A DNA stretch of 64,000 nt from CAYTSA01 sp964440345 (GCA_964440345.1 CAYTSA010000007.1:1-64000), one strand, 5' to 3'; positions 24,522-33,773 are shown, counted from the first letter of the stretch. A program made the numbers and translations. The notes: generated from the letters alone by a model not told the origin.

Positions 24522-27500
24522 ATGAAACTGGACAGAAGAGGGTTTCTGAAGCTTTCGGCCGCATCCATGGCGGCCACCGCCTTTGGCGGTCTGGGCTTCG
24601 ACCTGACGCCCACAGACGCGCAAGCTCAGCTGCTGAATATCCGCTGGGCCAAGCAGACTACCTCGGTCTGCTGCTACTGCGCTGTTGGCTGTGGTCTCAT
24701 CGTTTCTACGGCCAAAGACGGCTCCGGCCGGGCCATCAATGTGGAAGGCGACCCGGATCATCCCATCAACGAAGGCGCCCTGTGCGCCAAAGGCGCCGCC
24801 ATCTGGCAGCTTGCCGAAAACGACAAGCGCGTCACTGAAGTTCTGTACCGTGCTCCGCACAGCGATCACTGGAAAGTGAAATCCTGGGAATGGGCGCTGG
24901 AAACTATCGCCAAGCGCATCAAGGAAACCCGCGACAAAACGTTCACAGCCAAGAACGCCAAGGGCCAGGAAGTCAACCGCTGCGACGGCATGGCTTCTGT
25001 GGGCTCTGCGGCTCTCGATAACGAAGAATGCTGGGTCTACCAGTCATTCTTGAGAAGCCTGGGGCTTGTCTACATAGAGCACCAGGCCCGTATCTGACAC
25101 AGCGCTACAGTTGCGGCTCTGGCAGAGTCGTTCGGACGCGGCGCGATGACCAATCACTGGATTGACCTGAAGAACAGTGATTGCATTTTGATCATGGGCA
25201 GCAACGCTGCCGAAAACCACCCCATTTCCTTCAAGTGGGTGCAGAAGGCCAAGGACAAGGGCGCCACAGTCATTCACGTGGACCCGCGGTACACCCGCAC
25301 CTCGGCCCGGGCAGACATCTACGCGCCCATCCGCTCTGGCGCAGACATCGCCTTCCTCTGCGGCATGGGCAAATACATCCTGGACAACAAGCTGTATTTC
25401 AAGGAATACCTTGTCAACTACACCAACGCCGCTTTTATCGTCAGCAAGAAATTCAAGTTCAACGAAGGCGTATTTTCCGGCCTGGATGAGGACAAAGGTA
25501 AATACGATAAATCTTCCTGGGCTTTTGAGACCGGCTCTGACGGCATGCCCAAGAAAGACCCAAGTCTGAAGAACCCCCGGTGCGTGTTCAACCTGCTCAA
25601 AAAGCACTATGAACGCTACAACATGGACGAAGTGTCCAAGATCACCGGCACGCCCAAGGAAGACCTTCTGACGGTCTACAAAGCTTACGCTTCCACCGGT
25701 ACTCCTACACGCTCTGGCACCATCATGTACGCCATGGGCTGGACCCAGCACACGGTAGGCGTGCAAAACATCCGCGCCATGGCCATCAACCAGCTGCTGC
25801 TGGGCAACATCGGCATGGCTGGCGGCGGCGTGAACGCATTGCGCGGCGAATCCAACGTGCAGGGCTCCACAGACCACTGCCTGCTGTGGCACATCCTGCC
25901 CGGCTATCTGGGCGTGCCCAAGGCCTCTTTGCCCACGCTGGCTGACTACAACTCATCCATGGCCGCCCCGCACCTGAAGGGCGCTCAGGATCCCAAGTCT
26001 GCCGCCTGGTGGCAGTACTACCCAAAGTACATGACTAGCTTTGTCAAAGCCATGTACCCGGGCGTGGACGCTGAAACCGGGTACAAGTACCTGCCCAAGG
26101 CTGACGACGGCAAGAACTACTCCTGGCTGCTGCTTTTCGACAAAATGATAAAAGGCGACTTCAAGGGTTTCTTCGCTTGGGGCCAGAACCCGGCCTGCGG
26201 CGGCGCCAACTCCAACAAGACCCGCGAAGCCCTGGCCCAGCTGGACTGGATGGTGAACGTCAACATCTTCGAAAACGAGACCGGCTCCTTCTGGAAAGGC
26301 CCGAACATGAACCCCAAGGACATCAAGACCGAAGTCTTCATGCTGCCTTGCGCTGTCTCCATTGAAAAAGAAGGCTCCATCACCAACTCCGGCCGCTGGA
26401 TGCAGTGGCGCTATCAGGGTCCCAAGCCTTTGGGCAACACCAAGCCTGACGGCGACATCATCTATGAACTGTTTGAAAAAGTTCGTGAACTGTACGCCAA
26501 AGAGGGCGGCGCCTTTGACGGCCCCATCAAGAACCTGAATTGGGACATCGCCACGAACCACGCCTTTGACGCCCACAAAGTTGCCAAGTTCATCAACGGC
26601 TACTTTCTGGAAGACAAAGAAATCAAAGGCAAACTCTACAAGAAGGGCGACCTGGTCCCGAGTTTTGCCTTCCTGCAGGACGACGGCTCCACCATGTCCG
26701 GCAACTGGCTGTACTGCAACTCTTACACAGCCAAAGGCAACATGGCCGCCCGCCGCGACAAGGCACAGAACGCTGACCAGGAGCGCATCGGCCTCTATCC
26801 CAACTGGTCATGGTGCTGGCCGGTCAACCGCCGCATCATCTACAACCGCGCCTCTGTGGACCTCAAAGGCAAGCCCTACGCTCCGCAGAAGTCGGTCATC
26901 CGGTGGAACGGCGAAAAGTGGGTCGGCGACGTGCCGGATGGAGGCTGGGCCCCTGGCTCCAAGTACGCCTTCATCATGAAGCCCTACGGCCACGCTCACA
27001 TCTTCGGTCCAGGCCGGTCTGACGGCCCGTTCCCGGAATACTACGAGCCCCTGGAGTGCCCGGTTATTGAGCACCCCTTCTCCAAGCAGCTGCATAACCC
27101 CACGGCCATCCAGTTCCTCAAGGAAGAAAAAGCCGTCTGCGACCCGCGCTATCCTTTCGTAGGCACCACCTACCGGGTTACCGAGCACTGGCAGACAGGC
27201 CTGATGACCCGCTACCAGGACTGGCTTATTGAAGCAGAGCCCCAGATGTTCTGCGAAATGAGCGAAGAACTGGCTGAAATGCGCGGCATCTCGAATGGCG
27301 ACAAGGTCACGGTGGAATCCGTCCGCGGCTCTCTGTGGGCCATCGCCATCGTCACCAAACGCATCAAGCCCTTCCAAGTCATGGGCCAGACTGTCCACCA
27401 GGTGGGCTTCCCCTGGCACTATGGCTGGGTGTGGCCCAAGGACGGCGGCGACTCCGCCAACATCCTTACCCCGTCCGTGGGCGACTCTAACACGGGCATC

Positions 27501-27542
27501 CCAGAAACCAAGGCGTTCATGGTGAACGTGAAAAAGGCCTAA
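24522..27542 (+). CDS. fdhA: Formate dehydrogenase, selenocysteine-containing catalytic subunit
   Basis: Oxidises formate to CO2 (or the reverse) at a W/Mo bis-pyranopterin site. Read through UGA 25095-25097 as selenocysteine, the protein has 1006 residues with Sec at 192, in the context HQARI-U-HSATVAALAESFGRGAMTNHW, matching FdnG-type enzymes where Sec is the metal ligand. A twin-arginine signal (DRRGFLKLS) exports the folded protein to the periplasm. A 4Fe-4S cluster is held by C50, C53, C57 and C88. A conserved molybdopterin-domain pattern and the C-terminal cofactor-binding domain follow. A SECIS-like hairpin lies at 25115-25129. It forms a dimer with FdhB encoded 10 nt downstream. No membrane subunit follows, as in the soluble FdhAB of sulfate reducers. 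Confidence 0.95.
25095..25129 (+). promoter_or_regulatory. Recoded UGA (Sec) and SECIS-like hairpin in fdhA
   Basis: UGA at 25095-25097 is followed, after 17 nt, by GGCTCT (25115-25120), loop GGC and AGAGTC (25124-25129), a 6-bp stem with one G-U pair. The loop GG starts 23 nt after UGA, like the two hairpins in the selenopeptide gene. It shows that the genome must carry SelB and tRNA-Sec, not seen in this window. Confidence 0.75.
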
Positions 27543-27552
27543 GGAGTGAACG

Positions 27553-28266
27553 ATGAGTAAAGGCTTCTTCATCGACCTGACCAAGTGCACGGCCTGCCGC
27601 GGTTGCCAGATCGCCTGCAAGCAATGGCACAAGCTGCCGGCTGAAAAAACCCACAACTGGGGCTCGCATCAAAACCCCAAAGACCTGTCCTTTATCACTT
27701 ACAAGCTCGTGCGCATGCAGGAGCAGATAGTGGACGGCAAGCTGCAGTGGCTTTTCTGGCCTGAACAGTGCCGGCACTGCATAAGCCCGCCGTGCATGCT
27801 GCAGGCTGACTACGGCGACTCCATCTACCAGGACGAAGTGACCGGCGCGGTGTGCTTCACCGAAAAAACCCGCCGCGAAGACATCGAAAACGTCGGCTTC
27901 GCCTGCCCCTACAACATCCCCCGCGTGGACAAGGAATCCGGCGTCATGTCCAAGTGCGACATGTGCAACGACCGCGTGCACAACGGCCTGCTGCCCGCCT
28001 GTGTGCAGTCCTGCCCCACCGGGACCATGAACTTCGGCGAGCTGGACGAAATGCTGGAACTGGCTGAAGCGCGGCTCAAGGAAGTCAAAAAGGACTTCCC
28101 CAAAGCCGTACTGGGCGACAAGGACGAAGTGCGAGTCATCTACTTGTACCCCTTCGAGCCGCAACTGTACTACGAATCCGCCGTGGCTGACGCCAGCCCG
28201 GCCCTGATGAACCGCAAGCAGATGTTCGCCAAGGCGGCCCAGCCGCTCAAGCGCATCATCGGCTAA
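27553..28266 (+). CDS. fdhB: Formate dehydrogenase, iron-sulfur (beta) subunit
   Basis: A 237-residue electron-transfer subunit with four cysteine clusters for 4Fe-4S centres: CTACRGCQIACKQW, CRHCISPPCMLQA, CPYNIPR with CDMCNDRV, and CVQSCPTGTM. No signal peptide is present, so it should be exported as a complex with the Tat-targeted FdhA. Without a C-terminal membrane anchor it fits the soluble periplasmic FdhAB dimer that passes electrons to periplasmic cytochromes c in sulfate reducers. GGAGTG precedes ATG 27553. Confidence 0.93.
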   Translation: MSKGFFIDLTKCTACRGCQIACKQWHKLPAEKTHNWGSHQNPKDLSFITYKLVRMQEQIVDGKLQWLFWPEQCRHCISPPCMLQADYGDSIYQDEVTGAVCFTEKTRREDIENVGFACPYNIPRVDKESGVMSKCDMCNDRVHNGLLPACVQSCPTGTMNFGELDEMLELAEARLKEVKKDFPKAVLGDKDEVRVIYLYPFEPQLYYESAVADASPALMNRKQMFAKAAQPLKRIIG

Positions 28267-28280
28267 CGACGCACCACAAG

Positions 28281-28390
28281 CGAAGGCTGCCTCCTGGCAG
28301 CCTTCGACTTCTGCACAGCTGCCCTTTCGAGCGCTGTTCGGCTCGAATCTTGCCGGACCCTGCCCCCTGCCAGGGTCCGGCTTTTTGTTC
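28281..28390 (+). terminator. Three hairpins ending the fdhAB operon, last one an intrinsic terminator
   Basis: First, CGAAGGCTGCC (28281-28291) pairs with 28296-28306 around loop TCCT. Second, TTCGAGC (28326-28332) pairs with 28341-28347. Third, GCCGGACCCTG (28352-28362) pairs with 28371-28381 and is followed by TTTTTGTTC, a strong rho-independent terminator. The first two lack T-runs and may protect the 3' end. Confidence 0.85.
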
Positions 28391-28510
28391 TTTGACTTTT
28401 TTCTAGATCAAACTTAGCTTAGCTAAGTCAAGAAATGAACATATCCATGCATACACAGACCGACGCAATGTCAGTCCGTATGAGTTGCTCTCATGCGCTG
28501 GAGATAGGGC

Positions 28511-28745
28511 ATGCCTACACAAGTAAACATCCATGAAGCCAAAACACACCTGTCAAGGTGCTGGCAAAGGTTGAGCAAGGCGAGGAAATCGTCATCGCCA
28601 GGGCAGGCAAGCCCATCGCTACAATAGCCCCTATAATCAAGGATAACAGGAAACGGGTTCCCGGCGCAGGAAAAGGCGAGGTATGGGTTGCTGATGATTT
28701 CGACGCCCCCTTCCTGAGGATATTTTGCAGGCCTTTTACTCATGA
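28511..28745 (+). pseudogene. Phd/YefM-family antitoxin gene broken by two frameshifts
   Basis: Three reading frames together spell a Phd-type antitoxin. Frame one from ATG 28511 gives MPTQVNIHEAKTHLS. A shift near 28555-28558 gives VLAKVEQGEEIVIARAGKPI and APIIKDNRKRVPG to DDFDAPF. A second shift near 28712 gives EDILQAFYS and a stop at 28743-28745. Each junction is one base short, so two single-base deletions explain the data. The stop would overlap the toxin ATG (ATGA), the normal arrangement. Sequencing error is possible; no homopolymer long enough to make programmed frameshifting obvious is seen. Confidence 0.75.
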
Positions 28746-29128
28746 GATATCTTTTAGACACCCATGTGTTCATATGGTGGACCCATCAACCAGAAAAACT
28801 CTCGCCTCGGGCGCGAGCCTTGTTTGAAGACCCTGCGACAGCCTTGTATTTGAGCATTGGCAGCATGTGGGAAATGGCAACCAAACATTCCATAGGCAGC
28901 TTAAAGCTGGAACCTTCCATTTCCGCTTTTTTGAAAATCCACTTGGGCCTGAACAGAATCGTTGAGCTTCCTATCTCCATGATGCATGCAGTTGGCGTCA
29001 ATGATCTGCCATTCCGCCACAGGGATACTTTTGACCGTTTGCTTGTTGCTCAAGCCCTGCACGAAGGCATGACGCTTGTCTCACACAACAGCAATATTCA
29101 CAGCTATGACGTTCCCGTCGTGTGGTAG
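28742..29128 (+). CDS. PIN-domain toxin (VapC-like ribonuclease)
   Basis: A 128-residue PIN protein. The first acidic residue is in MRYLLDTHVFIWW (Asp6), with a later Glu in SMWEMATKHSIGSL and aspartates in HRDTFDRLLVAQA, which together form the metal site that cleaves RNA. It starts at the overlap with the broken antitoxin frame and appears intact. VapC-type toxins are normally neutralised by the antitoxin encoded just upstream, here frameshifted. An intact toxin could be held by another antitoxin, be poorly expressed or be inactive. Confidence 0.85.
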   Translation: MRYLLDTHVFIWWTHQPEKLSPRARALFEDPATALYLSIGSMWEMATKHSIGSLKLEPSISAFLKIHLGLNRIVELPISMMHAVGVNDLPFRHRDTFDRLLVAQALHEGMTLVSHNSNIHSYDVPVVW

Positions 29129-29176
29129 TCCTTGCACCCCGCTCACTTTACTCCTCTTTTCTGACACACTGGACCA

Positions 29177-29971
29177 ATGCAACACGAAGAACTCGCCATC
29201 ATCGCTTTCTCGCCCACAGGCGCCACCGGCGCCGTGCTTAAAGCCATGGCCCAGGGCTACAGTGCGGCGCAAACGCGTCGCTTAGACCTGACCCGACCAC
29301 GATTTGATTATTCTACAACTATAACAAATTGCACTGCAATCATCGGTTGCCCAGTCTATGCAGGACGGGTTCCGCTTCTTGCCGCCCAGCGGTTGGAACA
29401 GATCGCCGCCCGCAATATACCTGCAGCCCTGGTCGTCACATATGGCAACCGCGCCGTGGACGACGCACTGGCGGAGCTTTTTGACCTGGCTTCAGCGGCC
29501 GGGTTCATCCCCCTGGCTGGCGCAGCATTCATCGGCGAACACTCTTTCGCCACACAAGACGCGCCCATCGCCATGGGCCGGCCAGACGCAGCCGACCTGG
29601 CCAAAGCAGAAACGTTCAGCGCAGCATTTCGAGCACACGTGGAAGGCGTCACAGACATTGCTGCAGCGCCCCGGGTGAAGCTGCCTGGCAACAGGCCGTA
29701 CAAGGAGCGCCCGCCCCGGGCTCCACTGGCGCCCGAAACAGACACAGACCGCTGCATCTTGTGCGGCGCCTGCGCTTCTGTCTGTCCTGCCAAAGCCATC
29801 GTGGTGGACGACGCGGTCGTAACCGACGCGGACCTGTGCGTGCGGTGCTGCGCCTGCGTTAAGAACTGCCCGGAATCAGCCCGCCAGCTCAAGGCGGAAA
29901 AGGTGGACGAGATACGCCGGAAGCTCATGGCTGACTGCGGCCAGCGCAAGGAGCCGGAACTCTTTTGGTGA
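29177..29971 (+). CDS. EFR1-type flavodoxin-ferredoxin fusion protein
   Basis: A 264-residue cytoplasmic protein. The N-terminal flavodoxin-like half (about 1-150) has AFSPTGATGAVLKAMA, an FMN-phosphate loop of SPTGxTG form, and GCPVYAGRVP. The C-terminal part has two 4Fe-4S motifs, CILCGACASVCPAKAI and CVRCCACVKNCPESARQ. Proteins of this layout are low-potential electron carriers or reductases with unknown partners. It stands alone between the PIN toxin and a convergent regulator. Confidence 0.85.
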   Translation: MQHEELAIIAFSPTGATGAVLKAMAQGYSAAQTRRLDLTRPRFDYSTTITNCTAIIGCPVYAGRVPLLAAQRLEQIAARNIPAALVVTYGNRAVDDALAELFDLASAAGFIPLAGAAFIGEHSFATQDAPIAMGRPDAADLAKAETFSAAFRAHVEGVTDIAAAPRVKLPGNRPYKERPPRAPLAPETDTDRCILCGACASVCPAKAIVVDDAVVTDADLCVRCCACVKNCPESARQLKAEKVDEIRRKLMADCGQRKEPELFW

Positions 29972-30016
29972 AGCGAGCCCCCAGGCCAAAGAACTTGGCC
30001 CAGGCTGTTTCGCAAC

Positions 30017-30075
30017 GCATTTTCGCATTGAGACAACGCTCACTTTTGAAACAATGTACAATTGTTTCAGGCAAA
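30017..30075 (+). repeat. Intergenic double-palindrome element, copy 1
   Basis: This 59-nt segment matches 43511-43569 (minus strand) at 49 of 59 positions by hand alignment. It contains GCATTG-AGA-CAACGC and then a long palindrome, TGAAACAAT (30047-30055) with ATTGTTTCA (30061-30069). Several differences between the copies keep the second stem paired (TT to CC opposite GG, A to G opposite T). It lies downstream of the flavodoxin-ferredoxin gene. Confidence 0.7.
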
Positions 30076-30095
30076 TGCATAAGAGCTTCCAAACA

Positions 30096-31043
30096 TCAGG
30101 ACCTCTGAGCACCTGTCAGGTCCAATTCCCAGCGCTCCTCCAGAATGGGCTCGCCTCCCATGACGCCGTTTTTGGTCTCCACCATGGCGAACCCCATCTT
30201 GCTGTACATTGACTTTGCCGCGTGCAAAGGCTCCACTGTCCAGAGAAAAACCGCGTCAAAACCCTGCTCCCGGCAAAAATTCACGGCGTGTTGCGCCAGC
30301 GCCCGACCCGCACCCATCCCTTGCGCCGCCGGCTCCACCAGCAGCCAGCGCATCTGGGCTCGGCTCTCTCCAACTTCCACCACGCCGACAGAACCAACCG
30401 GCTCGCCGTCCAGCTCAGCTATCCACAGCCTGCTGCGGCAAGCCGCGTCCTGCGCGCAATAATCGGCCATGCCAAGGAGCACGTAACGCTCGAAGTCCTC
30501 GTTGAAACCATACTCGCGTCCATAAAACGCAGCGTGGCGGTTGAGAACCCAACCCATTTCCCCACTACGGGCCGACCGAATAACAAGTTCTGAGCGCCTT
30601 TTCTCCCTGGCCGGCGTAAGAAGCCGCTCCACCGTATCCAAAGCCTCCACCAGCTGCTCCTGCTCTGCAAGCGAGAGGCCGCCAAGCAACTTCTTGGCCT
30701 GTGCGTTTGCCTCAGCCTCCAGTTCGCGCATCAAAATCTCCCCCCTGACTGTCAGATTTAGCGGCACTGCGCGGCGGCCAGAACAACCGTGTTCCCGATA
30801 CACCAGGAGCTTCTTGACCAAACTGGCCAGCAGCCGGCTCAGGTAGCCTTTGTCCATGTCCAGCCGCTTTGCCAGGTCGCTGGCGGTGACGCCAGGGTTT
30901 TGATGTATCTCGAACAACACCCGGCCCTGGGCCATATTCAGGGAGGATCCCAGCAGCTGTCTGTCTAACAGGCCTATGTTCTGGGTGAAAAACCGATTGA
31001 AGCGTCGCAATCGAACGACAGCGGCGTCCATGCTGGATTTCAT
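30096..31043 (-). CDS. MarR-type regulator fused to GNAT acetyltransferase
   Basis: A 315-residue bifunctional protein. The N-terminal half is a MarR-type winged helix (NMAQGRVLFEIHQNPGVTASDLAKRLDMDKGYLSRLLASLVKKLLVYRE, then DR-like wing GCSGRRAVPLNLT). The C-terminal half is a GNAT fold with the acetyl-CoA loop VEPAAQGMGAGRALAQHAV (Q/RxxGxG/A). The start ATG 31043 has AAGGAG nine bases upstream; the longer frame lacks support. Fusions of this kind occur widely in bacteria; target and substrate are unknown. It converges on the flavodoxin-ferredoxin gene. Confidence 0.88.
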   Translation of the reverse strand: MKSSMDAAVVRLRRFNRFFTQNIGLLDRQLLGSSLNMAQGRVLFEIHQNPGVTASDLAKRLDMDKGYLSRLLASLVKKLLVYREHGCSGRRAVPLNLTVRGEILMRELEAEANAQAKKLLGGLSLAEQEQLVEALDTVERLLTPAREKRRSELVIRSARSGEMGWVLNRHAAFYGREYGFNEDFERYVLLGMADYCAQDAACRSRLWIAELDGEPVGSVGVVEVGESRAQMRWLLVEPAAQGMGAGRALAQHAVNFCREQGFDAVFLWTVEPLHAAKSMYSKMGFAMVETKNGVMGGEPILEERWELDLTGAQRS

Positions 31044-31152
31044 GCTCTGTGCTCCTTGGAAAGGCGTCCGCGGGAGAGAACAGTGCAAGAAAAAGTTGCT
31101 TTTGTCAACACAAAATTCCACAACACGCGCACGGGTAATGACAGAGGCGTCT

Positions 31153-31560
31153 CTACTCCACCCCGAGGTCCTTCAGGAATTTTCCAAGTTTTGTGTCCAT
31201 ATTCTGGATATGCACGACAATCCAGTTGAAGAGGAACGTCCGTAGCTGGTTGATCCTTTCTGCGGAGCTCATGGAGCTGTCGCTCTCTACCTTGTCCACC
31301 ATGTCCACGAATTCTTTGTGCATGGCCTTGTGGTGCAAGATGTCCTCGTAGCCGAACCGCTCCATGAACAATTCTTCCTGGGTAAAGTGGTACTTGATGT
31401 AGTTGCGGGAGCTGTCCAGAGCGTCGCGCAGTGCGTTCTCGTCACGTCCGGCGGCTAGTTTATCCTGCATGGCGTTAAAATAGCGAAACAGCTCTTTGTG
31501 CTGCCGGTCTATGCTCTCTATTCCTGTGGCCAGCGATTCGTCCCATTGCACCAATGCCAT
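31153..31560 (-). CDS. Bacteriohemerythrin
   Basis: A 135-residue four-helix protein with the diiron ligand pattern of hemerythrins: H in DRQHKELF, H and E in YHFTQEELFMERFGY, HHKAMHKEFVDMVD, and the late H...D in HIQNMDTKLGKFL. It binds O2 at a non-heme diiron site and may carry, store or sense oxygen. ATG 31560 has a GGGGGAG site; the longer frame to 31680 is unsupported. It lies beyond the terminator after prk. Upstream, GCATGATTTTT occurs twice (31633-31643 and 31650-31660). Confidence 0.9.
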   Translation of the reverse strand: MALVQWDESLATGIESIDRQHKELFRYFNAMQDKLAAGRDENALRDALDSSRNYIKYHFTQEELFMERFGYEDILHHKAMHKEFVDMVDKVESDSSMSSAERINQLRTFLFNWIVVHIQNMDTKLGKFLKDLGVE

Positions 31561-31660
31561 TTCTCCCCCTCTGGTGTGGTTATGCTGAAGAAGGTTTTCA
31601 TAGCAAAGGAGCATCAAAAAATGAAGTGGCCAGCATGATTTTTGTCCGGCATGATTTTTT

Positions 31661-31719
31661 GGAAAAGAAATGAAACACACGGCGCAAGGACAGGAGCCGC
31701 CCCGTCCCGGCGCCGTGTG
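31661..31719 (-). terminator. Terminator after phosphoribulokinase
   Basis: CACACGGCGC (31676-31685) pairs with GCGCCGTGTG (31710-31719), with an inner GGAC/GTCC stem at 31688-31691 and 31704-31707. On the minus strand the hairpin is followed by TTTCATTTCTTTTCC. It separates the prk transcript from bacteriohemerythrin. Confidence 0.75.
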
Positions 31720-31734
31720 AGGAGATGGCGACGC

Positions 31735-32667
31735 CTAGCTCAGGCTTTCTCTGGCGTTGAGCAGGTGGAAGGAAGTCAGCAGCTGTGCAATGGCCAGCGG
31801 ATAACTGATCTTTGCCTCGGCTCCTTCAGTATAGTTGCCCAAAGCGTCTGTGGGCAGCGGCTCCACGCCCGGCAAGTGGTCAAGGATGATGTCCATGAGC
31901 GTTTCTGCAGTCACCGCCTTGATCTTGCCGGTAATATGCAGAATGTCCACAGGCATGCCCCCGTCCCGGCCCAGGGTGATAGAAAGGCACTGTTCTTTGA
32001 CACCCGGCCGGTGGTCTATGAATTCGTTAAAGTCTGGGTGGCGGATGGTGGGCCGCAGAATGAGCTTGGTGTTCAAGCCTGTGCCAGTTTCGTGCTCGTC
32101 AGAGCCCTCTGGCCGGTAGAAGCTGACCACCACGTCTGCATACTGGCGCTGTGGTCGAATGAAGTTCTGGGAGACCTCGATGCGCCGCTCCAGGGAAGCC
32201 TGGACCTCTTCGCGGGTGTAGCCGCGCTTGAGGGTGTCACGTTTGAACTTCCAGTCCACGCGCAGGTCTTCATCCGGGTCCAGGTATATCTTCACGTCAA
32301 ACGCGTCGCGCATGGCCTTGTTGTAAAAGCCGAGCAGGCCTTCCACGATGACAAATTCTTTGGGCTTCACGTAGACCGGCGGGTCAAAGTCGCCGGTGCT
32401 GTGGTTGTAGACTGGCTTGAGAATGGCCTCCCCCCTGCGCAACTGATAGAAGTTGTTGCGCATAATATCTATGTGGTTGCAGTCTGGGTGCAGGGCGGAG
32501 ATGTTCTTTTCCTTGCGCTGGACCCGGTTGTATTTGTGGTAATCGTCTGAGCATATGTTGGTGACCCGGTCTGGTCCCAGAATCTTTTCAATGCCGGAGG
32601 TGAAGGTGGTCTTGCCGGTGGCGCTGTCGCCCACAATACCGAGCATTATTGATCGTTTGCGTGGCAT
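31735..32667 (-). CDS. prk: Phosphoribulokinase
   Basis: ATP-dependent conversion of ribulose-5-phosphate to ribulose-1,5-bisphosphate, the RuBisCO substrate. The 310-residue protein has a P-loop (GDSATGKTT), CSDDYHKYNR, the substrate-binding HPDCNHIDIM region, YNHSTGDFDPP, IVEGLLGFY and PQRQYADVV. The YNHxTGxxDPP and PQxQYAD patterns resemble plant/cyanobacterial (class II) enzymes more than the proteobacterial class I type. The P-loop lacks the Cys that pairs with CxDDYH Cys in thioredoxin-regulated enzymes, so that redox switch should be absent. It is the last gene of the CBB cluster, 59 nt after glpX, with AAGGAG before ATG 32667. Confidence 0.92.
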   Translation of the reverse strand: MPRKRSIMLGIVGDSATGKTTFTSGIEKILGPDRVTNICSDDYHKYNRVQRKEKNISALHPDCNHIDIMRNNFYQLRRGEAILKPVYNHSTGDFDPPVYVKPKEFVIVEGLLGFYNKAMRDAFDVKIYLDPDEDLRVDWKFKRDTLKRGYTREEVQASLERRIEVSQNFIRPQRQYADVVVSFYRPEGSDEHETGTGLNTKLILRPTIRHPDFNEFIDHRPGVKEQCLSITLGRDGGMPVDILHITGKIKAVTAETLMDIILDHLPGVEPLPTDALGNYTEGAEAKISYPLAIAQLLTSFHLLNARESLS

Positions 32668-32726
32668 TTTTTTGCTCCTTGTCGTGCTTGTTGTTGCTGT
32701 TCTGCCGCGCCGCCCGGCGCGCCGGA

Positions 32727-33716
32727 CTAATCGTACTTAATGGCGGAAATCTTCATGAGTTTGTCAAAGGAATGGCTGGCTTCAATGTACCGGACTGTGC
32801 CTGTGCGGCCGCGCAGCACCATGGAGTTGGTGTTGGCGCCATGGCCGGTAAACTTCACGCCCTTGAGGAACGTGCCGCCGGAGATGCCTGTCGCGGCAAA
32901 GAACACGTCGTCGCTGGTGCACATGTCCTCTGTGGTCATCACCCGCTCCAGGCTCAGGCCAGCGTCGAGCACGGCTTTTTTCTCTTTGTCCGATTGCGGG
33001 TCGTATATGCCCTGGATCTCGCCGCCCAGGATGCTCACAGCCACAGCTGAGAGGATTCCCTCAGGCGTGCCTCCTGTTCCCATCATGACATCGATTTCTG
33101 CGTCCGAGCTTACAGCCATAAGGGCCCCTGCCACGTCGCCGTCAGTATGCAGCTGGATGCGCGCCCCGGTCTCCCGAATTTCACGAATAAGCTCAGCGTG
33201 CCGCGGTTTGTCCAGCACAAAAACGACCAGGTCGTTCACGTCCTTGCCCAGAGCCCGGGCCACCAGTTTCAGGTTGTGGCTTACCGGCGCCTTGATGTCC
33301 ACGCGGTACTTGGCCTGGGACGGCACAACGAGCTTTTTCATGTAGTACGCCGGGCCAGGGTTGGTCATGCAGCCGCGCGGCGTCATGGCCACCACGGATA
33401 TGGCGTTGGGCCGGCCCAGGGCCAACAGGTTGGTGCCCTCCACCGGGTCCACGGCAACGTCCATGGCCGGCCCGGAACCAGACCCGAGGGCCTCGCCGTT
33501 AAACAGCATGGGCGCCTTATCCTTCTCGCCCTCGCCGATGACCACCACGCCGTCGATATCGATGGCGTTGAAGCTGACGCGCATGGCTTCCACTGCTGCT
33601 GCGTCGCCCTTTTTCTTTTCGCCGCGGCCCAGCCAGCGCGAAGAGGCCAGCGCCGCCGCTTCGGTGACTCGCACCAGATCAAGAGCCAGATTTTTTCCCG
33701 GCGCTTCCTGCGTCAT
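32727..33716 (-). CDS. glpX: Class II fructose-1,6-bisphosphatase (GlpX type), possibly also sedoheptulose bisphosphatase
   Basis: A 329-residue phosphatase of the CBB and gluconeogenic pathways. Motifs: DGVVVIGEGEKDKAPML, VDPVEGTNLLALGRPNAISVVA and GTGGTPEGILSAVA, all part of the lithium-sensitive Mg-dependent phosphatase fold. In cyanobacteria the related enzyme acts on both fructose- and sedoheptulose-bisphosphates; a dual role would complete the cycle here because no separate SBPase is seen. ATG 33716 follows GGAGGGAGA; ATG 33731 upstream overlaps that site. Probably cotranscribed with prk. Confidence 0.92.
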   Translation of the reverse strand: MTQEAPGKNLALDLVRVTEAAALASSRWLGRGEKKKGDAAAVEAMRVSFNAIDIDGVVVIGEGEKDKAPMLFNGEALGSGSGPAMDVAVDPVEGTNLLALGRPNAISVVAMTPRGCMTNPGPAYYMKKLVVPSQAKYRVDIKAPVSHNLKLVARALGKDVNDLVVFVLDKPRHAELIREIRETGARIQLHTDGDVAGALMAVSSDAEIDVMMGTGGTPEGILSAVAVSILGGEIQGIYDPQSDKEKKAVLDAGLSLERVMTTEDMCTSDDVFFAATGISGGTFLKGVKFTGHGANTNSMVLRGRTGTVRYIEASHSFDKLMKISAIKYD

Positions 33717-33773
33717 ATCTTCTCCCTCCATTCCCCCGCGTTTTCAGGGGCTGTTGCATTTTCTTTTCATGTT

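Noticed and set aside
25095..25097. In-frame stop or frameshift splitting fdhA into two genes
   Set aside because: The UGA is at the position of the conserved selenocysteine, the flanking residues match FdnG-type enzymes on both sides, and a SECIS-like hairpin follows.
29177..29971. Subunit of the formate dehydrogenase complex
   Set aside because: It is separated from fdhAB by a strong terminator and a toxin-antitoxin locus, and its flavodoxin-ferredoxin layout is a stand-alone family.
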